9,768 nucleotides of DNA from JBFWYO01 sp050186335 (GCA_050186335.1 JBFWYO010000124.1:1-9768); one strand, 5' to 3'. Numbered from the stretch's first letter, positions 1 through 7,568 are shown. Notes: generated by a model not told the origin, from the letters alone. Numbers and translations: made by a program.

Positions 1-739
1 GTTCGTAGCCGGTAAAATCGGGATGCGTCACGTGCACGGCCGGCTGAACCACAATGCGCCCGCCGGCCTTGGCGACCGACAAGCAGAAATCCACGCCTGC
101 GCCGGTCGAGATCTCAGCGTCAAAACGGCCGATCGCGCGCAAGGCGTACGCGCGCGCGAGCAAGCAATGGAATTCCAGAAATTCGACCTCGTAAGGCGAG
201 GTCGGCGGACCCCGCAAACGGGATGCGGTGGGTCCGATTTTCGCCTGCCGGATTTCCGCGTGAATGTCGCGGTGATGTTCGCCTAAATCGATCGCCCCGT
301 CTTCGCGCATCTCGCGGGGCAAGTCGCCGCCTGACATATGCACCAGGCGGCGACCCCATCGATCTTCCAAATATATCGGCCCGACCAAGGCGGCGTCGCG
401 CGCGACCGACGCCGCGATCAGCCCGTCGAGCCATCCCGCTGGCACCTGAACGTCATTATCTAGAAACGCGACGTAATCGACGTTGCCGAGTTCGGCCAAG
501 GCCATATTCCGCTGCTCGTTCTGCGAACCCACATCGGGTCTAACCAGCAATTTGATGCGCCCATCCCGATCGAACTCACGTATCGAGCGTTCGACATGCG
601 TTGGGGGGTTCGGCATGACAGCTATGATCGGCACATTCGGCGGCGTGTGACGCAACAGTGCCTCACATGCATCGCACATCGCGCTGTAGCGCTCCCGTGC
701 GGCCATGACAATGCCGGCCCTTGCGCACGACTTCTTCAT
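1..739 (-). CDS. Family 2 glycosyltransferase (C-terminus beyond left edge)
   Basis: This is a GT-A fold glycosyltransferase that would transfer a sugar from a nucleotide donor, probably onto a surface glycan. 246 residues are visible and the 3' end lies off the window. The first about 45 residues form the opening strand of the fold (AGIVMAARERYSAMCDACEALLRH is typical of family 2). AFLDNDVQVP at about 91-100 holds the acidic metal/nucleotide-binding motif. FHCLLARAYALRAIGRFDAE at about 188-207 is the usual acceptor-side segment, followed by GVDFCLSVAKAG in the place of the ED motif. The ATG at 739 is chosen because an in-frame TAA lies 27 bases upstream; the ribosome site (GAAGG) is weak. 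It lies 37 bases after the preceding glycosyltransferase on the same strand, so the two are probably co-transcribed. Donor and acceptor cannot be told from the sequence. Confidence 0.85.
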   Translation of the reverse strand, partial: MKKSCARAGIVMAARERYSAMCDACEALLRHTPPNVPIIAVMPNPPTHVERSIREFDRDGRIKLLVRPDVGSQNEQRNMALAELGNVDYVAFLDNDVQVPAGWLDGLIAASVARDAALVGPIYLEDRWGRRLVHMSGGDLPREMREDGAIDLGEHHRDIHAEIRQAKIGPTASRLRGPPTSPYEVEFLEFHCLLARAYALRAIGRFDAEISTGAGVDFCLSVAKAGGRIVVQPAVHVTHPDFTGYE

Positions 740-776
740 TGCGGGCCTTCGACTCTCGAATGTTTAATCATGCCGA

Positions 777-1961
777 TTAATATCCCGTGCCGCCCCATGT
801 CGAGGCGCCGGCACCGAAATTCTCGATCAAGCCCGGCACGACGATAATCTCGCCGCCCTGCTTGACGCAACTGCGCGGCGCCCAACTGCCGATCCACCAA
901 TCCGTATCGCACCCTTGGCCCGGGTACAAACCGCCGACCGGTTTCGGCGCGCGGAAATATTGCGTCGGAATCGGCAGCACGCCTGCCCAATAATTACGGT
1001 GCGCATGCAAATGGTGCCCCGAAGTCGAACGCGCGAACAGCACGCGACGCCCGGCCAATTCCGTCTCGCCGAGCGGCGGATGATAAGGGTTGAAGAATCC
1101 GGAGATCAGCGTGGCCTCCATGGCGAACGGACTGGCGCGGGCGACTCTTGCCAGCACGTCACCGGTCCCCGGCACCACGTCCACGTCGTCGTTGAATGCG
1201 GAAATCCAAGCCACTTCCGGATGCGCCAGCCAATGGCTGACACCAACGGTTATGCCGTTCGCATTTCCGAGGTTATAGGGCACTCGCAAATAAGTGGCTC
1301 GCGCTTTTCGGGCGATCCACTTGTTGCGGAAGGCATTTAAGGGTTGCGAGCCATCGTCGACGACAAGAACATGCCGAAACTCCCGGGAGAGCGATCTCAA
1401 TGTGCGTCGTAACGCCCATGGGCGGTTGAAGGTCGTGACCACGGCGGCTGAATCCGAGTATCGATCGCGATCGGTAGGAAGCCGGTTAACATAATTGTTG
1501 ACTGGTTTTAAATGACGTTCGTCGTCGGGGGCCAACCGCTTGCCACGCGGCGAATACACGGCGAACACTTCGTTGGCGAAAACCGGCGTATGGGCAACCG
1601 CTTCGCGGAGCATTATCGGATCGCTCCGTTCGAACATGCCCTTATGAATGACGTAATACTCGATCTCGATCGTCGGCACCATAGCGCGCCGGATCGTGAT
1701 AGGTAGCGTGCCCGCGAATAATGGCAAAAAATCATTGGGCGCCAAAATTACGCCACGACCGACATTCTGCCTATTGAGGAAGGCGGCAACGTCGCACCAG
1801 AATTGATCCGGCAGCTGGGTAACCGCTTTCGAAGCGTTGGGCATAAGAACCGACATCGCACGACGAGCAAATTTCCAATAATTGCTAGCACGATATTGAC
1901 CGACAATATCGACGCTCTGCAACCGTATCGGAGGCTGATTTTTGCCTCCCGATAATTGCAA
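777..1961 (-). CDS. Two-part glycosyltransferase: uncharacterised N-terminal region plus family 2 domain
   Basis: Residues about 170-380 form a family 2 glycosyltransferase domain. AAVVTTFNRPWALRRTLRSL is the nucleotide-binding start, VLVVDDGS follows at about 198-205, FNDDVDV at about 256-262 is the metal-binding acidic motif, and GCDTDWWIGSWA near 349-360 is the acceptor/catalytic segment. The first about 165 residues are a separate region (with EYYVIHKGMFERSD at about 101-114 and TPVFANEVFAVYS at about 125-137) that I cannot assign to a named domain. The substrate is unknown; the neighbours suggest surface polysaccharide. The start is uncertain. The frame opens with TTG at 1961 directly after an in-frame TAG, and the first in-frame ATG is at residue 36, with no good ribosome site for either. 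A GGGAGG motif lies inside the first codons, within a hairpin. It is first in a minus-strand pair with the downstream glycosyltransferase. Confidence 0.85.
   Translation of the reverse strand: MQLSGGKNQPPIRLQSVDIVGQYRASNYWKFARRAMSVLMPNASKAVTQLPDQFWCDVAAFLNRQNVGRGVILAPNDFLPLFAGTLPITIRRAMVPTIEIEYYVIHKGMFERSDPIMLREAVAHTPVFANEVFAVYSPRGKRLAPDDERHLKPVNNYVNRLPTDRDRYSDSAAVVTTFNRPWALRRTLRSLSREFRHVLVVDDGSQPLNAFRNKWIARKARATYLRVPYNLGNANGITVGVSHWLAHPEVAWISAFNDDVDVVPGTGDVLARVARASPFAMEATLISGFFNPYHPPLGETELAGRRVLFARSTSGHHLHAHRNYWAGVLPIPTQYFRAPKPVGGLYPGQGCDTDWWIGSWAPRSCVKQGGEIIVVPGLIENFGAGASTWGGTGY
1930..1949. other. Hairpin over the 5' end of the glycosyltransferase gene
   Basis: GGAGGC (1930-1935) and GCCTCC (1944-1949) form a perfect 6-bp stem around an 8-base loop. 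On the minus strand this lies within the first codons of the 394-residue glycosyltransferase frame. It contains the only strong Shine-Dalgarno-like motif (GGGAGG) near its start. It could hide a ribosome site, or it could be chance. Confidence 0.35.
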
Positions 1962-1979
1962 CTATTCGTACTCATATAT

Positions 1980-2048
1980 GGGAATCCGGCAATCTTCACT
2001 GTCACCCCGCCTTTAGCCGCGGGCAAACGCATTTCCTGCCGGATTCCC
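1980..2048. repeat. Perfect 12-bp inverted repeat in a divergent intergenic region
   Basis: GGGAATCCGGCA at 1980-1991 is matched exactly in inverted orientation by TGCCGGATTCCC at 2037-2048, with 45 bases between. The right arm overlaps a second small palindrome, ATTCC-C-GGAAT, at 2043-2053. The element lies between the divergent glycosyltransferase gene (minus) and sunset-domain gene (plus). It may be a regulator-binding pair, the base of a large RNA hairpin, or a remnant of a small mobile element. The sequence alone does not decide. Confidence 0.6.
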
Positions 2049-2179
2049 GGAATTGTTATCGTTTGCTATTTGTCCGAACAAACCCGCCGGGGCGTGATGC
2101 CTGATTTCACACTTCCGCAACGAAACCGAAGATACGATTTCTGTGAAATTTTCCGGCTAAGCGCAAAACGCGGGAGCAG

Positions 2180-2515
2180 ATGAAGTTGGGAGCGCGACAG
2201 CTTATGCTTGGTTTGGCGGGCACGCTCTTTCTTGTCCTGCCGGCAGCCGGATCCGAGATCGGGCGCGTTCCGGGCGTTCTCGACGAATTCGCGGGTTTAC
2301 GCGCCGACAAGCACGTGACGGCGTTCAGCCTGTCGCAATTGGCGCAACAGGATTCCACGAAGCGCGCAGCCTGCAATATCAAAGGCAATATCAGCAGCCG
2401 CCGCGAACGCATCTACCATGTGCCCGGCGGACGCTATTACGCGCAAACGATAGTGAACGCCGCAAAAGGCGAGCGCTGGTTCTGTACCGAAGCCGAAGCA
2501 AAAGCCGCCGGCTAA
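2180..2515 (+). CDS. Small exported sunset-domain protein (ExoI-like C-terminus)
   Basis: This is a 111-residue protein with a signal peptide. It has a positive start (MKLGAR), a hydrophobic core at about residues 8-22 (LMLGLAGTLFLVLP) and likely cleavage after PAAGS. The C-terminal third carries the sunset-type pattern: C65-NIKGNIS, ERIYHVPGGRYY at about 76-87, and GERWFC102-TEAEAKAAG to the end. The two cysteines (65 and 102) are in the usual places and could pair in the periplasm. In relatives the domain often ends AGWR plus a few residues; this copy stops straight after AG. The same domain occurs at the C-terminus of ExoI of rhizobia, known from succinoglycan clusters, so the neighbouring glycosyltransferases fit. 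The molecular activity is not known. The ATG at 2180 has a close GGGAG (3-base spacing). An ATG at 2204 would remove the positive N-terminal residues and is less likely. Confidence 0.82.
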   Translation: MKLGARQLMLGLAGTLFLVLPAAGSEIGRVPGVLDEFAGLRADKHVTAFSLSQLAQQDSTKRAACNIKGNISSRRERIYHVPGGRYYAQTIVNAAKGERWFCTEAEAKAAG

Positions 2516-2587
2516 CGTCGCTCGAAGCTATGATGTCCCATTCTTCGATACGACAGTCTATCGCGGCCGAGCGGAGCCAACTTGGCG

Positions 2588-5191
2588 CTATCCGACCGGC
2601 GCGTGCCTGGATCGGATGTCGGCGCAGGCGGCACGGAGCCCGGGCAACGAACTTCGGACGTCCGTCCCCAGAACAACCACTAAGCCGCCGTCCGACATGA
2701 GCGGCGCCGCCAAGGCCAACGCCTCGCGCTCAGTCGCCGCGGACGCGATCGACATCGCGGCCGTTCCGGCCTTGCCGAGGGCATCGGCAAGCCTCCCGGC
2801 GATCTCGCCTGCGCGACGTCCGCGCCGCCATTCGACCCGTTCGAAGCAAATGTAATAATCGAAATGGCCGGCGACGGCCCGTGCGCAGTCGTCGATCTGG
2901 TCGTCCGGACGATTGCCCGGACTGCTCACCAAGCAAATCCGCCTGCCGGAGTGGCCGAACTTGCCGACCGAGTTCACCGTGGCAGCGATCGCGGGCGGAT
3001 TGTGCGCAAAGTCGAACAATACGGTAGCCGGGAATTCCTCGACGAAATTGAACCGACCCTGGGAATGCTCGATCGACGCATCGAACCGCATCAGCCCGGC
3101 CGCGATCCGTGCCGCCGGGACATCCAGGCCATCGGCCAATGCCACCGCGGCGAGCGCATTCGCAATGTTGTGGCGGACCTTTCCATCGTAGACGGCGGGT
3201 ATCGCATCGACATCCATCACTTCGGTTTCGCGGGCCTGTTCGCGAACCACAATCCGATGCCGCCCTCCTGCGTCCTTCAACGTGACGATTTTTCCGCCCG
3301 CGGCGAGATGTGCGAGCACGTCCGGCCCGAACGGATCGAGTGCAAAAAGGACCGCTCGAAAGATGGGAAACGCACGTGCAATGGCAAGGCTATGGCGGTT
3401 CTCTGCGTTGAACACTACGGCGCCGGTCGCCGTATCGACGACTTTTCGTTTGAGCTGCGCCATGTCCTCGACCGTCTGAATGCCGTCGATCTCGACCTGC
3501 TCTCGTTCGACGTTGAGCAAGGCTGCGACGTCGCATCGATCGAGGTGAATTCCATCTGCGACGATGCCGCCCCGCGCAGTCTCGAGGACGGCGGCAGAAA
3601 CGGTCGGATCGCGCAGCACCAGCGACGCGCCGGTCGCGCCCGCAAGATCGCCTTCGGCAACGATCCGTCCGTTGATTGTAACGCCGTCGGTCGTCGCGGC
3701 TCCGACGACGTGGCCGGCCGCGCGCAGTATTTGATCGAGCATTCGCGTTGTCGTCGTCTTCCCGTTCGAACCGGTGACGAGCGCCGTGGGAATACGCCCA
3801 TCGGTACCGCGCGGAAAAACGGTATCGAGGATCGGCCCGACGACGTCGCGCGCCGGATCGGCCAGCCAGTGTGGCCTGAGACCGACGCAATCGTTGACTT
3901 CGCATATGCCGCCGCCGACCTCGCGCCACGACCGCGTAATGTCGGGCGTGATGAAATCCACCCCCGCGACGGTCAATCCGATCGCCTGCGCGGCGCGTTC
4001 GGCAAGCCACACGTTGTCGGGATGAACCGAATCGGTCACGTCGGCTGACATGCCTCCGGTCGAAAGGTTTGCAGTCGCGCGCAACCGTATGTGGTTCCCG
4101 GCGGCAGGGATGCTCGACAATGCGAGAGATTGCCGTGTCAGGACGCGAAGCAATTCGTCGTCGACCTGGATGTAGTTCATAAGCTTACGAAAGCCGACGC
4201 CGCGCCTTGGATCCTTGTTCGCCGCGTCGATCAACTGGCCGATATTCCGAACGCCGTCGCCTACGACTGCGGCCGGCTCGCGACGCGCAGCCGCGATAAG
4301 ACGCCCAGATACGACGAGAAGCCGGTGATCGTCGCCAGGTATGAAACTCTGAACGACGAGTTGCTGCGCGGCCGGCAGCGTCGATTGAATTCTTCTTGCG
4401 GCTTGGCGAACCTCTTCCGGGCCGGCCAAACCGACGACGACGCCTACACCTTTGTGGCCGTACGTCGGCTTAAGCACCACGGGAAAGCCGATGGTCGTTG
4501 CCAGTTGCGCGGCGTGATCGGGGTTGTTTGCAACGGCAATACGCCCTACCGGCAGGCCGACAGCCCCGAGAAGACTGCCGGTCAACGCCTTATTGCCGGC
4601 GTATGAGGCGGCGAGCAGCGATTCGTTGCTGCGCAGTGTCTCCCTAATCCGTTTCTGGTGGCGACCTTGCCCCAGTTGTATGTCCAGGAACATCTGGTCC
4701 AATCGGAACCATGGAATGCCGCGAGCGGCAGCTTCCGCCACTAGTGCCCGGGTCGACTGGTCGAGCGCCGCCGCCTCGCATTGTTCGACGCATTGATGAA
4801 ACGCATCTGCCGATTCAGCCGACATCGATTTCCGACGGCGCAAAGCGGCGCCGATGAACCCAACAGCGTGCGTTGCCGAAGCAAAGCCAAAATATGGATC
4901 GACGGCAGCGAACCAGAATTGGCCATCGTTTGCCCCGAAGGTGACCGGCACGTCGAACTTGTCCCGCTGCATCGACAAACAAAACGCGGCAAGCCATCTG
5001 CCGATTGAGGCAATCTCGGGCGTCGATCGCAGGGCCGGGAAATGCTCGTAGAGCAAATTCAAGACATCGGGACTGACTTGGTCGTCATCTTCGGCACGAG
5101 CCGTATTGCGTTCGATCGTAACCAAAACGATCGGATGAACGGCGAACCGGTTTCGCCAAGGAAGAACTTGAAAAGCCTTGATCGCGATCAT
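2588..5191 (-). CDS. Cyanophycin synthetase-like protein (ATP-grasp plus Mur ligase)
   Basis: This is an 867-residue two-engine amide ligase, close to the usual CphA length. Residues about 1-155 form a divergent N-terminal region. Residues about 156-450 are an ATP-grasp domain: RGIPWFRLDQMF, then LGQGRHQKRIRETL, FPVVLKPTYGHKGVGVVV with the phosphate loop at about 236-253, DHRLLVVSGRLIAAARREPA, and metal ligands in EVNDCVGLRPH at about 431-441. Residues about 468 to the end are a Mur ligase: P-loop TGSNGKTTTTRM at 473-484, LETARGG with the conserved Glu at about 537, the carbamylated-Lys region LKRKVV at about 580-585, VRHNIANALAA and FDFAHNPPA at about 727-734. In CphA the first domain adds Asp and the second adds Arg to a growing polypeptide. 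The core motifs of both sites look intact, but the substrates here are unproven. It is divergent from a capA gene (223 bases), with no cyanophycinase nearby. The ATG at 5191 has GGAG 11 bases upstream, a weak site. Confidence 0.88.
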   Translation of the reverse strand: MIAIKAFQVLPWRNRFAVHPIVLVTIERNTARAEDDDQVSPDVLNLLYEHFPALRSTPEIASIGRWLAAFCLSMQRDKFDVPVTFGANDGQFWFAAVDPYFGFASATHAVGFIGAALRRRKSMSAESADAFHQCVEQCEAAALDQSTRALVAEAAARGIPWFRLDQMFLDIQLGQGRHQKRIRETLRSNESLLAASYAGNKALTGSLLGAVGLPVGRIAVANNPDHAAQLATTIGFPVVLKPTYGHKGVGVVVGLAGPEEVRQAARRIQSTLPAAQQLVVQSFIPGDDHRLLVVSGRLIAAARREPAAVVGDGVRNIGQLIDAANKDPRRGVGFRKLMNYIQVDDELLRVLTRQSLALSSIPAAGNHIRLRATANLSTGGMSADVTDSVHPDNVWLAERAAQAIGLTVAGVDFITPDITRSWREVGGGICEVNDCVGLRPHWLADPARDVVGPILDTVFPRGTDGRIPTALVTGSNGKTTTTRMLDQILRAAGHVVGAATTDGVTINGRIVAEGDLAGATGASLVLRDPTVSAAVLETARGGIVADGIHLDRCDVAALLNVEREQVEIDGIQTVEDMAQLKRKVVDTATGAVVFNAENRHSLAIARAFPIFRAVLFALDPFGPDVLAHLAAGGKIVTLKDAGGRHRIVVREQARETEVMDVDAIPAVYDGKVRHNIANALAAVALADGLDVPAARIAAGLMRFDASIEHSQGRFNFVEEFPATVLFDFAHNPPAIAATVNSVGKFGHSGRRICLVSSPGNRPDDQIDDCARAVAGHFDYYICFERVEWRRGRRAGEIAGRLADALGKAGTAAMSIASAATEREALALAAPLMSDGGLVVVLGTDVRSSLPGLRAACADIRSRHAPVG

Positions 5192-5414
5192 GGAAAAGGC
5201 GGCTCCAATTTCAATTGCCCAAGGCGAAGTCTGGGTCTTTGCCCCGATAAAGTGTGTTCCGACAAATGGTCCGCAATAGAGGCGACAAAGCTTCTATCGC
5301 TCTTCTCCGCAGGGTATTTATCATCAATCGCGGCCTTGCAGCACCGCGCCGTTGGCCTCCATTCTTGATAATGGCCGTGTTCCTTTCGATTTCCAATCCG
5401 GAGGTATACTGCAG
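5192..5414. promoter_or_regulatory. Divergent promoter region between the CphA-like and capA genes
   Basis: This 223-base stretch separates two outward-facing genes, so it must hold promoters for both unless one is driven from elsewhere. I see no clear paired -35/-10 elements. There are AT-rich patches near 5320-5332 and 5361-5372 and a short CCATT/AATGG inverted repeat at about 5359-5374. Shared control of the two genes is an inference from the layout. Confidence 0.4.
5400..5404 (+). promoter_or_regulatory. Ribosome binding site fixing the capA start
   Basis: GGAGG lies 10 bases before the ATG at 5415. The frame is open further upstream to a TTG at 5352, but that stretch has no good ribosome site. 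The protein's first conserved strand (LLLTGDVMLGRG) begins three residues after the ATG, so the ATG is preferred. Confidence 0.6.
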
Positions 5415-6512
5415 ATGTATTCGCTGCTGCTGACCGGCGACGTGATGCTCGGCCGAGGGGTCGATCAGATCTTGCCTCACCCCTGCGATCCGTCAATTCC
5501 CGATCGCAGGGCTTCTTCCGCTTTGGAATTCGTCCACGCCGCCGAACGGAAGAACGGCGCGATCCCGCGCGCCGCCGTGGCAGATTACGTTTGGGGCGAT
5601 GCAATCGCCGTTACCGATAAGATTGGACCGGCCGTTCGGATCATCAACCTGGAGACGGCTGTAACCACGGCAGCCCAGCCGGCGCACGGGGAAATTACCT
5701 ATCGAATGAACCCGAGGAACGCCGACGTTCTGCGCGCCTTCCGCGTCGATTGCTGCGTACTTGCAAACAACCACGTTCTCGATTGGGGACGGCCTGGCTT
5801 GGTCGAAACTCTCGACACTCTCGACAGCCTCGGCATCGCGTACGCCGGCGCCGGGCGCACGGACCAAGGCGCTTGGCGGCCCGCCGTTCTTCCCGGCCCC
5901 GAAGGTGGACGTGTCATTGTCCTTGCCATGGCCGACCGCACCAGCGGCGTGCCGGCGTCCTGGGCGGCACGTGCCACCGACCCGGGCGTCGCCCTGCTCG
6001 AAGGATCGATCGACGAAAACGTCAGCCGAGCGGCGGATGCGATACGGTCGATCAAGACTGGCGACGATCTCGCGATCGCATCCATTCATTGGGGCAACAA
6101 TTGGGGCTACGGCGTAACCTCGGCACAGTTCGAATTCGCGCAAAAATTGATCGACCAAGCCGGCATCGACGCCGTGCATGGCCATTCTTCGCACCATCCA
6201 AAGCAAATTGCGTTGCATCGCGGCCGGCCGATCATGTTCGGATGCGGCGATCTGCTGAACGATTACGAAGGTATCCGCGGGAACGAAGAGTTCCGCCCCG
6301 ATTTGGTAGCGATTTATCGGCTCAAGATCGAGAACACCCAGGTCTGCTCGGTCACTATCCTGCCTTTCCGAATACGGCGATTCCGGCTCGAGCAGGTTCC
6401 GTTCGCTGATGCCGAATGGTTGGCGCGCCGCATCAGCCAACATTCGCGTACGTTCGAAACAGCCTGGATTCCGGAGCCGGACGGCACATTACGGGTTGCC
6501 CAGATACCCTGA
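5415..6512 (+). CDS. CapA-family protein (poly-gamma-glutamate capsule type), no visible membrane anchor
   Basis: This is a 365-residue CapA/PgsA-type protein with a calcineurin-like metallophosphatase fold. Ordered motifs are LLTGDVMLGRG at 5-15, INLETAVT at 77-84, VLANNHVLDWG at 115-125, IHWGNNWGYG at 224-233, HGHSSHHPKQI at 255-265 and MFGCGDLLND at 274-283. The metal-site Asp, Asn and His residues expected of the fold are present. In Bacillus the membrane-bound CapA/PgsA takes part in making or exporting poly-gamma-glutamate with CapB and CapC. Here there is no signal peptide or transmembrane segment, so the protein looks cytoplasmic. No CapC-like membrane protein is in the window. Its divergent neighbour is a cyanophycin synthetase-like ligase, which suggests a shared poly-amino-acid function. 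Soluble CapA-family proteins are common and poorly understood, so an unrelated phosphatase role is possible. Confidence 0.87.
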   Translation: MYSLLLTGDVMLGRGVDQILPHPCDPSIPDRRASSALEFVHAAERKNGAIPRAAVADYVWGDAIAVTDKIGPAVRIINLETAVTTAAQPAHGEITYRMNPRNADVLRAFRVDCCVLANNHVLDWGRPGLVETLDTLDSLGIAYAGAGRTDQGAWRPAVLPGPEGGRVIVLAMADRTSGVPASWAARATDPGVALLEGSIDENVSRAADAIRSIKTGDDLAIASIHWGNNWGYGVTSAQFEFAQKLIDQAGIDAVHGHSSHHPKQIALHRGRPIMFGCGDLLNDYEGIRGNEEFRPDLVAIYRLKIENTQVCSVTILPFRIRRFRLEQVPFADAEWLARRISQHSRTFETAWIPEPDGTLRVAQIP

Positions 6513-6689
6513 TCGCCAACCGGGTTTTATCCCCAATCGAAAAGGCCGCGCATTCAATTTCGCCATCGATGACTGCCGCGTTGAAGTTACTCAGCGCTCT
6601 CCGCCCAATCGGACGCCGGTTGACTTTTCAGACGCCTTCAAGCTGCGCGGCCCGCCCCAGGTTCTCGCGATAAAGATAGAAATGCGATT

Positions 6690-7568
6690 TCACGCATCGC
6701 GCACGTGCACGATCATGCGGCCGATTCCTTGGATCTCGGAAACGATACGATCGCCCGCCTTGACGGGGCCAACCCCGCCCGGTGTCCCGGTATAAATGAG
6801 ATCGCCGGGATGCAGCGTATAGAACGAGGAAGCATACTCGATCAGCCTGGGGACATCGTAGATCAAATACTTTGTATTGGAATTCTGGCGCGCCTCTTCG
6901 TTCACCGAAAGGCTCAAGTTCACGGCCGCCGGACTGCCGAACTCGTCTGCGGTCACCAACCAAGGTCCGAGAACGCCGTAGGTGTCGATCGATTTCCGGA
7001 ATCCGGGGAATTGCGGGCCGCGCAATGTCATATCGAGGCCCATGCAATAGCCGCACACATGCTTCAGCGCGTTTTCACGCTTGATCTTCGTGCCACGGCG
7101 TCCGATCACCGCGACAAGCTCGATTTCGTGATCGTTTCGGTTTTCCATATCCACGAAAGGACGGCGCAGCTTCACACCTTCGGATGGGCCCGACAAGGAC
7201 GACGTCGCCTTCATTGCCATGCCAAGTTTTGCGATCTCCGGATCCTTGAATCGTCCGTGCCCCAGTGCGGGATCGTTCTGCGCCTCCGACACGTGGTCGG
7301 AGTAGTTAAGCGGGGCAATAATGATCTTGCCCGGATTTGCGACCGGGGCGAGGAGCTTTACGCGAGACAGGGGCAATCTCTTCGCGCGCGCCAGCAGACG
7401 CGACGCCGCTGCGCGAATCTTGGGCAGATGGGCCACCAACAAGTCGTGGCGCGGCAGCGGATAGCGACAAGCGGGCAGCACCTTCAGCGCGCCGGTGACG
7501 TCGGCGACCGTATCGGTCTCGGCATCGTAAAGTCCGAGTCGGTCATCATTGAAACGGCAGATCTTCAT
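6690..7568 (-). CDS. Fumarylacetoacetate hydrolase family protein
   Basis: This 292-residue enzyme belongs to the FAH superfamily, whose members hydrolyse, decarboxylate or isomerise acyl-pyruvate and related keto acids, typically at the end of aromatic catabolism. Residues about 1-70 are the small N-terminal domain. The catalytic domain follows, with IIIAPLNYSDH at 82-92, NDHEIELVAVIGRRG at about 145-159 (Glu148 and Glu150 as metal ligands), GYCMGLDMTLRG at 173-184 (Asp179 as third ligand), GVLGPWLVT at 198-206 and PGDLIYTGTPGGVGPVKAGD at 254-273. The length is normal for the family. The frame is open 18 bases further to a TTG, but the ATG at 7568 has GAGG (7574-7577) five bases upstream and starts the typical MKICRF strand. 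It lies last in a minus-strand run with the NTF2-like remnant and the ChrB-domain gene. The exact substrate cannot be assigned. Confidence 0.9.
   Translation of the reverse strand: MKICRFNDDRLGLYDAETDTVADVTGALKVLPACRYPLPRHDLLVAHLPKIRAAASRLLARAKRLPLSRVKLLAPVANPGKIIIAPLNYSDHVSEAQNDPALGHGRFKDPEIAKLGMAMKATSSLSGPSEGVKLRRPFVDMENRNDHEIELVAVIGRRGTKIKRENALKHVCGYCMGLDMTLRGPQFPGFRKSIDTYGVLGPWLVTADEFGSPAAVNLSLSVNEEARQNSNTKYLIYDVPRLIEYASSFYTLHPGDLIYTGTPGGVGPVKAGDRIVSEIQGIGRMIVHVRDA

Noticed and set aside
2522..2548. TCGAAG/CTTCGA inverted repeat after the sunset-domain gene as a terminator
   Set aside because: The stem is only 6 bp with a 15-base loop and no T-run on either strand.
2864..4048. Long plus-strand open frame (394 codons) opposite the CphA-like gene
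   Set aside because: It is antisense to the conserved ATP-grasp/Mur ligase. Its translation is rich in Arg, Asp and Gly with no recognisable motif, as expected for a mirror frame in GC-rich DNA.
5352..5414. Upstream TTG start giving 21 extra residues to CapA
   Set aside because: The extension has no ribosome site and no signal-like or conserved character; GGAGG before the ATG at 5415 explains the start.
5493..6443. Minus-strand open frame (316 codons) opposite capA
   Set aside because: The capA frame carries all family motifs; the opposite frame has none and no ribosome site.
6684..6700. GCGAT/ATCGC hairpin at the end of the fumarylacetoacetate hydrolase-family gene as a terminator
   Set aside because: The stem is only 5 bp and covers the stop codon. 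The following minus-strand sequence is T-rich but broken, so it is too weak to annotate.
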